From Mytilus californianus (lineage: Eukaryota; Mollusca; Bivalvia; Mytilida; Mytilidae): a stretch of 64,000 bases of DNA. A program made the position numbers and the translations under genes. Of this stretch, positions 36,521 to 49,300 are shown piece by piece (position 1 is the first letter of the stretch; each line of letters opens with the position of its first letter). The notes beneath the pieces were generated by a model. That model did no database searches. It saw only the letters and a list, made by a program, of their open reading frames with translations, and was not told the DNA's origin. The stretch lies in assembly GCF_021869535.1 (NCBI RefSeq), contig NW_026262581.1, positions 80,009,955 to 80,073,954 on the forward strand, given 5' to 3'.

Positions 36521-37513
36521 GGTAACTTACTCCAGTAAGGAGTTGTCAAATGATTTCAACCATGCATGTTCACTTACTGTAGATCTTGTTGATTTTTGCT
36601 TATTTAAGTTTCTATCTATCTATAATAGTTTTTCAGATTTTAGGCAAAAACACAAAAAATTGTTAAAAATTGTCATTAAGTAAGGAAAGACTAATATTTT
36701 TTCTGTCTATGAAGAAATAAAATCAAAAATGTGGTGCGCATTGAATAACCTGTGTAGCGGGTTATTTAAAACTGTGCAACACATTTTTTAGGTTATTTCT
36801 AATAGACAGAAAAAATATTACAGTCATTCCTTATAATTTAATTCTAAATTCCATTTTTAAGGAGTAAATTTTGAAAAAAAACGTTGATGACGTCACTGTC
36901 ACATGACAAAATTATGTCTATGAGCTGATAGACAAAAAAAAAAACACTTTCAGCCAACCAGAAGACGTGTTACATCCAAAAATAAATTATAGGGCAATAA
37001 CTCTAATAAGAGGTGTTGTCTTACGATTTTGCAATTATGACTTATTTGTAGATCTTGTTGATAATTTTTGCTGTATAAAATATCTCTCTATCTATTATAA
37101 TCTTCAAGAATAAAGGAAAAAATAAAAAAAATGGTAAAATTTATCATTTAAGGGCAATAACTTGTATAAGAAGTCATCAGACAGTTTTGATGTAACAAAC
37201 AATAGGTAGATCTCATCATTCTGATCATTTCTGTCCTTTCAGATATTCTCTATTTATAGAGGTTTTCAAGATAATAGACAAAACTTACATTTTATCCATA
37301 TGTTCAATTTTTTAGCAGTGTCTGCCATGTTGGATGACAGACGGGTCATCAGACACATTTTTTAAATTAGATATCCTAATGATGATTGTGGCTAAGGTTA
37401 GTCAAATTTGGTCAAGTAGATTCAGAGGAGAAGATTTTTGTATAAGTTGATTACCGACGGACACCAAGTGATGAGGAAAAAACACTTGGCCCTTTGGGCC
37501 AGGTGAGCTAAAA
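36520..37513 (+). repeat. Element ending CACTTGGCCCTTTGGGCCAGGTGAGCTAAAA
   Basis: A diverged copy of the 499-bp-core family (TGTAGATCTTGTTGATTTTT, TCTATCTATAATAG, GGGCAATAACTC) closing with CCAAGTGATGAG ... GGGCCAGGTGAGCTAAAA. It is interrupted by the hairpin element at 36694-36955. Confidence 0.65.
36694..36955. mobile_element. Hairpin element, copy 1
   Basis: Arms TATTTTTTCTGTCTATGAAG and, inverted, AATAGACAGAAAAAATA enclose ATGTGGTGCGCA...GTGCAACACAT. A conserved right flank (GTCATTCCTTATAATTTAAT, GATGACGTCACTGTCACATG) follows. A second copy is at 56651-56895. Confidence 0.6.
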
Positions 37514-37734
37514 ACAGAGTTTGAATAAGTTTTTAAAAAAAATTATTGACTATACCTGCATACACTGCATGGTCTATCACTAGAAAAATCAATATAATGG
37601 AGTTGTTATACTGTCTGCATTCCTAAATGCATCTGAATACCAATTTAGATGGCTGTAAGTTCTGAAAAACTGAAATGAAACATTTAATATTAAAACAAGT
37701 CAATGAAAAATGTAATATAGGTTCAAAATAGATG

Positions 37735-38225
37735 AAGAAGGTGTCCCATGGACACATATGCCCTTGCTTGTAAATATAAGGCAAATTCTGCAATTTTTCA
37801 ATTAATAAAGGGACACAACTCAAGAACGACAAAAGTGATGCCACCAAGATTCAAACTTGATTTGTGTTTGGTGGTAATAAGCATTATGTATAAGTTTCAG
37901 AACATTTGGTTGAGGCAAACTAAAGTATAGTGCAGAAACCACAAATTTAGCAATTTTTCCATTTATAAAGGGACATAACTCGTCAACAGTGAAAGTGACA
38001 CCACCCAAATTCAAATTAATCTGAGTTTGGTGGTAAATAATCATTGTGTGTAAGTTTCATAGCATATGGTTGATGGCAGAAACTGCAAATTTGCCAATTT
38101 TTCCAAAAAATAAAGGGACATAACATAACATAAGGCAAACTTAAGTAAGAGAACTGAATCTAATTTTGGAATGTAAGGATGGACAAGGGTAAAACTCAAT
38201 GCCCCCTTTGTCGCAGCACAAAAAT
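37735..38225 (+). repeat. Repeat ending AAGGGTAAAACTCAATGCCCCC
   Basis: Two to three units with AAAGGGACATAACTC, GCCACC.A.ATTCAAACTTGA and AAGTTTCA.A.CATTTGGTTGA, closing with CAATGCCCCCTTTGTCG. A related piece lies at 47080-47302. Confidence 0.6.
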
Positions 38226-39680
38226 CTACTTACTGAGGGAAAGATGTCAATCTCACCTCAATATATTTCAATATTCATCTAGTTGAATAACCTTGCAATA
38301 CAAGGTGTTCGACATAAACCCATCTGGTAGGTCGTGCCAAACTAGTTAAAAAACTGAATCAAATTCAATTTTTGAAACTGTTTAGTCCCCTAGACAAATA
38401 CATGAATGTAACCTCCATTCCTCAATATGTTGTAGAGATTACTTAGATGTTATTCCATATCAAATTACATGGTTACAGGTTTATTACTGCTACTTTTGTA
38501 AAACTTATAGACACCTAGACATCATTTTGTTTCACATCCAACCTAATTATGTATGAAAAATTTGAAAAATCATTCAATTCTTCCAAAGTTATTTTCAGAA
38601 TTAAAAGTTTTAATCCAAAACAAAACCACTTCAATTAAAGTAAACTATTATTACTAAATTATACCTTAAATTCCTCATAAACCTTTAAACATATTTCATT
38701 TTCCCAAAATCTTCTAAGAAAAAAATGCAAGTCTTTGTCCAAGTAAAGATCAAAATAATTTGGAGCCAAATTCTAACCTGTTTAAAATCACATGATCATA
38801 CAGGTAATAAAATCTTTTCACTCACATCTACTCACTTCACACGTGAGTAACTGGCTGTGTAGAAATATTTTAACCTGACGAAGGTATTTCCCCTTTTATG
38901 TAACTGAATTTTGTTCAGATAATAAAGCATTCTCCTAAAGGGAAAAGTTTTAATCTAAGAACAATAAACCTTAAAACATGAGGCTCCAAGAACCTGCATT
39001 ACTCTTGTAAACTAGTGTATGATATTGGCCAAAACATTTAAATGAGCATAACCACTGGTTAGCTTAGTTAAGAAATGAAACACATACAATACGAAAATTT
39101 TCAAATTAACCTAAGTTTCAATATACCTAGACATGATTTTGATGTCCTGATGAAGACCCCATAAATTGATCTTTGAGAAGGTTGGATGGGGGGGAGGGGG
39201 GGATTTTTTTTATTGACAATATCAGATAATACATAACTCTGAATATGTCTTTTTCACCTCATTTATAACAACAAACTGTCATTTTTTCTTTTAGTAATGA
39301 TATCGTGAGATATGAAACATATTGGGTACACAGTACTGGTCATACAAAAAAGATAACTTTCATGTAAAATCATGTTTACTGACATCCTAAACTGTAGACA
39401 AACTGGTAAAAAAAAATTATCAGAGAGAGTTCAGATAGCACTCATTGTGACTTTGAGATGAAGAACAGCAATAAAAACACTGTTCCTTTGCTTTTTGTGT
39501 GTTATTTGCTGTGCATGAACTGATTTTGTGTCACAGATGGATACCGTTTGTTTTTCTATTATTCAATGTAAACCAAGTTTTCAGCAAGGAGGCTATTGAC
39601 TCTAACGTCACCATAAAAAACTTCTAGTAATTACTAACACAAATATCAATAAAAATATAGTTATTTCCCTTCATATAGAA
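38226..39680. other. No gene recognised
   Basis: AT-rich, with a short G-rich tract at 39188-39202. No coding signal. Confidence 0.45.
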
Positions 39681-39684
39681 AACT

Positions 39685-40685
39685 AGAGGCTCTCAAGAGC
39701 CTGTGGCACTCACCTGTATTTACTGATGCTTTGGAAATAATGTAAAATAAGGTTAATATCATAATTAATAGTATTAGATATTAGATATTATAATGATATC
39801 TAAGATAATAACAAAAAACTGCAAAATTTCTGTAAAATTACTAACTCAGGGGCAGCAACCCAACAACAGGTTGTCGGATTCGTCTGAAAATTTCAGGGCA
39901 GATAAATCTAAATATGATAAACATTTTTGCCATCCGTCAGATTTGCTCTAAATGCTTTAGTTTCAGAGATATAAACCAAAAACTGCATTTTACCCCTATG
40001 TTCTATTTTTAACCATGTCGGCCATGATGGTTGGAAGGCGGGGTCATCGGACAAATTTTTTAAACAAGATACCCTAATAATGATTAAGGACAAGTATGGT
40101 TAAATCTATCTCAGTAGTTTCAGAGTAGAAGATTTTTGTAAAAGATTACAAAAATTGACTTTAAAGGGCAATAACTCCTAAAGGGGTCGACTGACAATTT
40201 TGGTCATGACGACTTATCTGTAGATCTTACTTTGCTGAACATTATTGCTGTTTACAGTTTATCTCTATCTATAATAATATTCAAATTAATAACCAAAAAC
40301 TGCAAAATTTCCTTAAAATTACCAATTCAGGGGCAGCAACCCAACAACGGGTTGTCTAATTTGTCTGAAAATTTCAGGGCAGATAGATCTTGACCTGATA
40401 ATCAGTTTTACCCTGTCAGATTTACTCTAAATGGTTTCAGAGATATAAGCCAAAATCTACATTTTACCCCTATGTTCTATTTTTAGCCATGGCAGCCATC
40501 TTGGTTGGTTGGCGGATTCATCGGAAAACTAGATAACCTAATGATGATTGTGGCCAAGTTTGGTTAAATTTGGCCCAGTGGTTTCAGAGGAGAAGATTTT
40601 TGTAAAAGCTAACGACGACGACGGACGATGGACGCCAAGTGATGAGAAAAGCTCACTTGGCCCTTTGGGCCAGGTGAGCTAAAAA
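39685..40685 (+). repeat. Full copy of the GAGGCTCT...GGTGAGCTAAAA element
   Basis: Starts CTAGAGGCTCTCAAGAGCCT and ends GGCCCTTTGGGCCAGGTGAG CTAAAA. It holds two core units (CAGGGGCAGCAACCCAACAA at 39847 and 40328). Confidence 0.7.
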
Positions 40686-40739
40686 AGGTAACCAAAACAC
40701 TCTGACAACTGATTTATAGAAAACCTGTACTTCATGTAT

Positions 40740-41636
40740 AATTTTATAAATCGATGAACCATGACTGAAGGTACATGGCTAAACAATCTCCATGGAATGA
40801 GATGTGCCAATGCTAATACAACTGCATACCAAATACCATTGACTTATTATAAGTCGTTCCCTTTAAACAAACCTAAACACAAACATTAACACAAACATTA
40901 ACTTGTAAACTATGTAAAAGTTTCAAAGTCAATGAACCATGATCAGGGCTGGGGCTATATAATCTCCATGGAAACGATACTTGCAAATGCCAATAAATTT
41001 GCATACCAATTATCATTGACTTAATATTAGCAGTTCATCTTAAACTGATCTAATCACAAACTAATACATGTAAACTAAGCAAAAGTTTCAAAGTAAATAG
41101 ACCATGACTGAGGGGGCGGGGCCAAATATTCTCAATGGAAATGAGATGTGCTAATGCTTATACAAGTGAACACCAATTAACATTGGCCTACCACTAATGG
41201 TTCCCCTTGAACTGACCTAATCACAAACTAATACATGTTAACTTAGCAAAATTTTCAAAGTCTATAGACCATGACTAAGGGGGCGGAGCCAAATAATCAC
41301 CATGGAAATGAGATATGCTAATGCTTATACAACTGCATACCAAATATCATTGACCTACCACTAGTGATTCCCCATAAATTGACCTAATCACAAACTAATA
41401 CATGTAAACTATGAAAAGTTTCAAAGTCAATAGACCTTGACTGAGGGGGCGGGGCCAAATAATCTCTATGGTAATGAGATGTGCCAATGCTAATACAACT
41501 GCATACCAAATATCATTGACCTACCACTAGTGGTTCACCATGAACTAGACCTTATCACAAACTAATACATTGTTGATGCCGCCGTTTACAGCATACCTAT
41601 GTCTAGCTTTTTGACTCAGTCAAGGCGAGACAAAAA
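40740..41636 (+). repeat. ~165-bp tandem array with hairpin tail
   Basis: About five units marked by CAAAGTCAATAGACCATGAC and GGGGGCGGGGCCAAATAATC, ending GTCTAGCTTTTTGACTCAGT then CAAGGCGAGACAAAAATG, a near-perfect hairpin. Very similar to 49321-50273. Confidence 0.7.
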
Positions 41637-42029
41637 TGTCAAAAATAAAACATCTTTGACTACAGGCGTAAGGAATCAAAATTCAAATGTTACATTCTTT
41701 TTTATTTAAAATGAATTTCACAACATTAAATCAACAATAACCTATCTGGTAAAATATAAATATTACATTCACTTCCATCAACATTTCTCTTTTCATTTAG
41801 TAATACATTATCTTTTGAACACATCCTTAAATTTTTTTGAGAAATGTGATCCAATCTTTCACTCTGAACAAATATTTTTTTAGTAAAATAGCACTTTCCT
41901 GCATACAATAGTTCTTAAGTACAAAAATGGCTGCAGTGCAATTTCATATGCAATGCACTAATCATTTTCTACTGGGTAGCAAAAAACCTTGATAGAAAAA
42001 AACATGATTTATTTACAGTGTATATGGTC

Positions 42030-42400
42030 ATTTTAGTTTTTTGTGGGGTTCCTATTGCTTAATTTTCTGTGTAGTATTTTGTGGATTGGTTTTGTCTGTT
42101 CTTCTCTTTGTCATGGCATTTTCTGTCATACTTTTGAATTAATGTTTAAAATGCCCTTTTTACATCTTAGAATATATGAAGAAAGCCAAACATATAGACT
42201 TTCTCCAAATCCAAGAATTAATAAATTGCTTCGCCGAGCGCAGCTGGATACAACCGCAGAGGTCCAACCCTGAACAGTTGGGGCAAAAATTGACACAATA
42301 TTCGCACTTGATACAGGTCTGAATTTGGATTGTAATTAAATATTTGACACATAATAGGTTTCTGACACAGAATAACTGTAGTCAAAGAACTTAGAATTGG
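42030..42400 (+). repeat. Two mussel repeat pieces
   Basis: 42035-42130 matches the part following the 28.5-kb minisatellite (TTTTGTGGATTGGTTTTGTC, GTCATGGCATTTTCTGTC). 42230-42400 matches 1350-1500 (GGATACAACCGCAGAGGTCC, CCTGAACAGTTGGGGC). Confidence 0.55.
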
Positions 42401-42654
42401 TTATATGATTTGAATTTATATTCAATTTAACCATAATTACCCATTTAAATACATCATAAAAGTCTTGAAATAGAAAATGACATACATAATCATGGCTAAA
42501 ATTAATATTCCTTAATCAGCATTTTTAATAGTAACTTCTAAAAATAAATTGACAGCTAATCACCTAAAGACAATACAACATTTCTTTTACATAATTTAAA
42601 AGCAGTGTTAGGGAGGTAATCCAAACATAACATTGTACTTTTAAGTAATTGTAC

Positions 42655-43052
42655 ATTAACCAGGAAACCCTTGTTTTTCACCCTTTTTTGCCCCTTATTC
42701 CTAAACGGTTTGAGCCATAACCCCCCAAAGCCAATCCTAACCATCCCTTTGTGGTATGGAAACTTGTGGTCTAATTTCAGAAAGATCCATACACCTTTCC
42801 ACAAGTTATTGTCTGGAAACTAGAAAAATGCTTATTTGGGCCCCTTTTTGGCCCTTAATTCCTAAACTTTTAGGACCATAACCCCCAAAATCAATCCCAA
42901 CCTATCTTTGGTGGTTATAAACCTTGTGTTTAAATTTCATAGATTTCTATTCACATATACTAAAGTTATTGTCCGGAAACCAAATGTCTTCGGACGACGC
43001 AGACGACGACGTGATACCAATATACGACAGCAAAATTTTTTGCGGTCGTATA
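42655..43052 (+). repeat. ~150-160-bp-family element with GCGGTCGTATAAAA tail
   Basis: Two units (GGTATGGAAACTTGTGGTCT and relatives), then TTCGGACGACGCAGACGACG and AATTTTTTGCGGTCGTATAA AAA. Confidence 0.65.
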
Positions 43053-45620
43053 AAAAGAACTTAAATAAAACAGTTGATGCAAATATGGACAGGAATCATT
43101 GAAATCAAATAATAAATTCATGACATTTCCAATAAAAAAAACCTGCAATGCCCTATAATTATAAGTCAGGCCATTATATTAAAAATTCACTACTAGTAAG
43201 GCCAATGCAAATTGAGAAATAGACTATTAATCATTGTGATTTCAGGAACTTTTGTATATAAATAATGCAAATTTTTATTTTTGTAACAACTATCCCTTCG
43301 CAATAAGAAAACAATGCCAAAATTTAAGAATGTACGTAAGGACAGCCTCATTGTATTGGCTATTTTAACTGATATCAAAGTATATCCAACTCATACAAAA
43401 CATTTCATAACTTTAAATGAAGAGATACAATAAAATTAATCATAGTAACATCTCTGACCAGCTTTGCAACAAAATCAAAAACAAAAGTTTGCAAATGCCT
43501 TATTTACACACCCTGTGTGGACTTGCAAAATGCCTTTATTTGCAGGTGGTTAAGTAATAAGTAGTGGGGCAAAATCTACTTGTTGACTTTTAAAGCCTTT
43601 AATGTCTACAGTACAATTTTTCATATATTTTGTGGTAACAAACAGTTATTTATTGTTTACCAAATATGCAGCATTCTTCAAGAATTAATACTTGTAAACA
43701 AACAAAACAAAACAATGTATAACATTATAAACAAACTCCTTGTTTAAATACCTTGTCAGATAACATACCAAAGCAAATGAAATCAATCTGATTCTAAGTT
43801 GCATGTATTATGCTTGACAAAAACAAAATTTCACAGTATGTATTATGCTTATAACTAAATAAATAAAAAAAGAAATGAAATAACTAAAATAGACATTTAA
43901 ATTTAATATTTCTAATGATTTAATGCCGCTTTTGTTTCTTTTTCTTTTTTTTAAATGTAGTAAATGCATTGAGGAAACTGACCTGATAAGATAGCTGAAC
44001 CATGAATTGAGGTCAAAAATGCATAGGTATTAATACAACAGGACAAGAAGATGGTGATTTGACATGACAAATTATTGCTAGGTTTTCTTTGTGCATTTTT
44101 CTTGTCCCTAAATTTGATCTTCCTTAAAGATCAAAGTTTCCAAAGAGATTATTTCAAAATTTTAATTTTCACAAAATTAGTGAAAACAAATCTCTCTAGA
44201 AAATATTCCACTTTACACTATTCTGTTAAAAACAAACTTCAAATAACATAAAATTAACTTTGTCATTTTTCAAATCAGTTTAACTCTTTTAAATACAAGG
44301 AATTTTGGTTGGTAAATAGAAAAATCTTATAAATCTTTTATAAGAGTTGGGAGTTATATTTCAAATTCAACTACTGTAATTGTAAATCTTTCTTCCTTTT
44401 GGTTTTAATTTGCTTAGGATTCAAAACCAATAGATAGAACAATTTTGTAACTCGATCAATCTTTCTAGTACATTATGAAATAAATTGAGATATTTTTAAA
44501 TAAAATACTTGTTTAACAAAAGGTTATAGATTCTGATATGAAAGGCTGAACTGTTAATTTTTTTGTCATATATGCAAATTTAACAACACATAAAATAAAT
44601 CAACAAACAGATATTATAAAATCCAAACAGCACTATGTTTACATCTTATTATATGTATTAAGACCTGGAATGCTATGTGAAAAATCAGAACTGCCAAGTA
44701 AAGCAAATTATAGAAACTCAAAATTATACAATTGGATGAAGTTTTTGTAAGATATGTATGTCAAGCTATGAAAAAAAAGTACGAGAAAAAATGTTAATTA
44801 CAGTGATTACAATGTAGCTGCACAGTGTTGAATAAAACAGATGACTAGTGGTAAAATATCATTAATAAATTACCATAGGTTTCCAGAAAATTGGACATAA
44901 GCAAAAAGAACTACACCATAGTAACTAAAATATGAAATTTAGTTAAGCATTATACTAAAAGTCTAAGGGGATGAAGTATCATTTATCCATTACCATAGAT
45001 TTATGGAAAGAGCTTGTAACTTTAACACCAGTTACTCTAGCAAAAAACATTAACAAGTCACTCTAGCATGAAATTTAGGTCAAAGTGACAAAATCCTGTT
45101 GAACAGCATTCTTCTGTAGCAGAAGATTATAGTTGTTTAAAGATCAATGAGATATAATCATATATTTCCAAGAAATTGACCTAAATGCAAACTTAACTAA
45201 AGTCACTTAAGCATTATATGTAGGTCGTAGTGACCCAATAGTTGCTTAACAGTGTTGCAAAAAACCTTCAGTGGTCAAATATCATTTGATTATAATAAAA
45301 TAGGTCTCTGAGAAATTTTCAGTTTTGTGTTGTTGGGTTGCTGTCCAACTGGTGTATACCCAAATATCTTTTATTCATGTTAAATGAAAAACTTTGCCGT
45401 ATCAATATGGACGGACAGAAAAAAGTAAATTTATATGCTTCGTTTTTGCTACAGCTGGGCCTTAAAACCTATTGTTCAATCAAAGTTTATTTTGGCAATG
45501 AAAAGTAAGATGGAGCACCAAAAGCTTATATGTATATAAAGACAAATTCGATGGTAAAATGATATAAATGGCAAGTTTAGCTTTCACATAAAGCTGTATT
45601 TTGTCAGGTAACAAAAGATA
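43053..45620. other. Intergenic DNA 3' of the BIRC6-like gene, no gene recognised
   Basis: AT-rich sequence with short ORFs only. It contains no repeat I can bound. Confidence 0.45.
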
Positions 45621-45627
45621 ATAATAT

Positions 45628-45891
45628 ATAGTGAAACCTATTAAAACTGAACACCTGGAGTCGGTTTCACCAAAAAACTTGCAACTAAGATTGATCGTAA
45701 GTCATGAACAATTCAGTATACTTACGATCAATCTTAGTCGTTAGTTTTTTTGTGAAACCGACTCCTGGATTATACATGTGCTTGTTTTACAAACATAAGG
45801 AACATCCACTATGTCATGATTCAATGGTCAGTTTAGACAAGTTTCCATTTTATTCAAGGTTCTGATTAGACAGGTCTCACTATATATAATA
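45628..45891. mobile_element. TIR element containing a foldback
   Basis: The outer ends TATATAGTGAAACCT and AGGTCTCACTATATATA are inverted, as in mariner-type MITEs. Inside, 45657-45765 is a near-perfect hairpin (GGAGTCGGTTTCACCAAAAA; TAAGATTGATCGTAAGT / ACTTACGATCAATCTTA). Confidence 0.65.
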
Positions 45892-45961
45892 GTTGACTAT
45901 AAATTCTACAAAATTATTTATATCACAGAATTTACTTTTTCTAGTAGTTTAATATGGTAAT

Positions 45962-45967
45962 TTTATT
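45962..45967 (-). promoter_or_regulatory. Candidate poly(A) signal AATAAA for the BIRC6-like gene
   Basis: AATAAA on the minus strand about 300 nt after the stop codon. Similar AT-rich hexamers are common in this window, so position is the only support. Confidence 0.3.
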
Positions 45968-46265
45968 TTCTTTCGCTACGATTTCTCTAAGTGCATTCCT
46001 TTTTACCATATCAGATTTTCCAGTATCTATCTCCACACTAGAATAGGCATGTAATTACCAGTATGAATCATAATGAGTAAACATTTGTGATATGAATCAT
46101 TGGAGCACTTAACTGCTTAACAGCTGTATTAAACCTATGTAGCACTAGAATATTTCTGTAAAAGAAGCGATAACTAACAATACAGATACAGCATGGGATC
46201 TGAATGACTTCCTTTACATGACTGGTGAGATACACAATGAGATCTATCCACTCCCTATACATTCA

Positions 46266-46385
46266 TCATGACACTGCAGTATTATGAATCTGTGGTGGTT
46301 GTAACTTTTTAAGTTCCTGTTTTAAATTTTGAAACATCCTAGTTAGTCGACGATTGTCATGTTTGTCAACCCAACCTTGAACTTC
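46266..46385 (-). CDS. BIRC6: BIRC6-like terminal exon with stop (120 nt)
   Basis: Acceptor CCATTTCAG, phase 0, 39 codons and TGA at 46266-46268. Encodes [20 protein letters not shown] then [19 protein letters not shown], a basic, probably coiled tail. It is shorter than the recalled vertebrate end, which continues past the corresponding LREELLKLP. Confidence 0.9.
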   Translation of the reverse strand, partial: EVQGWVDKHDNRRLTRMFQNLKQELKKLQPPQIHNTAVS

Positions 46386-49300
46386 CTGAAATGGGAAAAA
46401 AATAATCATTAAATGATTTAATCTAATCATGTTGTCTATGCCTAATTTAATATAAAGAAACAGATGGAAAAAAACAACCTTTCAGTCCAAGAATGAAAGG
46501 GAGAGAATGTAAATTGTCTACATCACCGACAATGATCGATCACCCTCTATTGTCAAATGTTTAAAAACTATAAATAGAAATAAAAAAACCTGTATGATAT
46601 TGGACATTATGCTATTTTTTGAAGAGCAGAAGACTATACAATAAAAATGTAAAAATTTTGGAGTTATTAAATGTTTGTAAGGTACGGAATTTCCATTTAC
46701 AATTTGAATGTGTCAAAATAGGGACTTTTCAATTGTGAAAAATTTAATTTCACTTTGTACTAAAAAAATTAAACTACATCTGTGAAAATGTTTTAGCTTC
46801 GAAACTAGCCATCATACATATCCAAGTTTACGATATGAATAGAGGAATGGATGAAAAGGCTACAATTGTCACCTACCTGAAATGAATTGCGCATCTTGAC
46901 CCAAAAGTAAGATTTTCTTTCTGAATAAATTTTTGTATATGATGTCCATATAATTTTTACATTATTCATGTACAAAATTCACTATTTTCAGCCCAAATAT
47001 TGTCTTCTTGACATTTTTTTTAAGTATTCAGCATAGAATTTTTCTTGCCCAACTTTCAAAATTAATACTACATGTATATTGTAATTAATGTCTTATACAC
47101 TATATCTATACAAAATAACTCTAGAAAGATAAAAGTAACGCCACCCAAATTCAAACTTGATCTGTGTTTTGTTGTTATAAGCATTGTGTATAAGTTTCAT
47201 AATATTTGGATTGAGAACGGAAACCAATACCGGGACATACGGACGGACGTACAGACAGACAAGGGTAAAACTTAATGCCCCCTCCTCTACGGTGGGGGCA
47301 TAAAAATAGATATAAGTATGCACACATCACATAAATATTGACTTATCTTTAATTAATCGCCATCAATTGTTACTTTCTAAAACCTTATGACATTTTGTTC
47401 TCTTTATTCACGCAATTCAATTTATATCAATATAATACCTTTATCATTTTATCTTTCTTCATATAGAAATGGGCTTTGATCACTTCTGAAAACTCTGGTG
47501 GTGGGTTCTGTAAATTTCCTATCATTGCATATTTTATATTGTTGTAGCATACATCTGAAATAAGGAAAATACAATAACAGTCTACCTAATATATGAGTTT
47601 TCGGTTACTTGAAAGTATAGTGTTTTGTGAACAAGTGTGCACATACTGAACTGTCTTGCCTACTTAACTGTTCATCATTGAATGTATGTTGAAAGTCTTA
47701 GAGAAAAAGGTTATACAACAAGTATTACATAAAATTAACATTATCAATGATCCTTGTAAATGAGGTAAAGTTCAGATGAACCCTGTCAGACAGACATGTA
47801 CACCTAACAATTATTCCATACACCTAATACAGTTAACATATTGCTTATAGTATCTAAGAAACCATCTTAGCTAGCCAAGGGTTACAATCCGGCCCCCTCC
47901 TCTTCACCCTCTGAAAATTGTGGAATTACAAAAAAAAATTATTTCCATTGATCACAGTTGTAACTGGCTGCATCCAGTTAAAAAGTGCTTTTAAGATGAT
48001 CATGTGTAAATTTAGAAAATGTTAATAAACATGTGGCACGTGCACATAGTGCCACAAGTCTTTACCCCTAAAACATAGGACTTTATTTAGAGACAAAGTT
48101 CTTAATCAACTAATTGAAAGTTCTTTGGTATGTTCCTCATGCAAATGTTGAAATGTCAACATATATATGTACTTTTTGTTAAAGACTGGACACAGCCAAT
48201 TTTACTCCTCAGAACTGAAGATAGTACAAGTGCTGTCATTGGTCAAGAATGAAGTAGTTGGAGTGGGCGTGACTTCTATCTGGTGCCAGATAGCACAACG
48301 CTGTATACCCAAATTCTGTCTTAATCTGCCAAGGATGAAGAAATGCAATTCACATGCAATTTGATAGATAAAAATGTTTGATTCCTTGTGGCACTGGGTT
48401 CTACTGGTCCAATGTAAACAAAGAAACAACAAGTTCAATAAACTGGACATTTTCTATCCTCTTAACAAGTCATACGTCACCTTTACTTTCCATAACTTTT
48501 TAAAATGGTTGACAAACTAAAGCTTACATTGGAATTATACTTGCTGAAATATTCTTGGGGATGTATCTTAGAATAAATGGAAATGACCTATGCATGCTGA
48601 TATTAAAAAAAGAAAAAAAAGGGCATATCCATATCAGGTGAATATACAGACACACACAAAAAAGCTCCTAAAATCTAACTTCTCCTTATTACCTTCCATT
48701 GTCTTTAAAAACTTGTCAGGATAAATCTTAAATGTATTCATTATAATTAACACTTTTTCATCTAATCTCTGATAATAAAATAGGGAACTGATGTAATCTT
48801 TTCATGCATAATAAATGTATATTCACTCCTTTTGTTAGTCACGTGTAAACAACAAACCTTCGTTATATTCATCACTGTGTTTCTGTCCTGTTTCTGTACC
48901 TATTTCTTGTTCAAAACCTGGTTCATTAAAGTAAGGATCAGGAACTAATATCAGGGACTGTATAGAAACCAGAATCTACAATGTAAATACCAAGTTTCTT
49001 ATCATTTCCCAAAGCCTAGTGGAAAAGTAAAGCAAGTTTCTCAACTCCTCTTTAAATTTCTTAGTACCTGCCTCATGAATCCTTGTCACATGTCCAAGAA
49101 ATTGTCATCTCTAATATAAATATCATTTAAATATATTGGTATGATATGTCAAAAGAGCCTCACCTTTAAATTTGATAATTGGTCTGAGGAATTAAAAATA
49201 TATTTGGTATAGCCTTCATATCTATATCTTTTAGTTTAAATAAGTATTTAAATTTTTTGTGCAATTTGGGAATCACATTGTAGATGTGAACCAATCAAAT

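Noticed and set aside
48202..48450. 82-codon minus ORF within the BIRC6-like intron
   Set aside because: Not flanked by usable splice sites in a compatible phase; the exons on either side already join without it.
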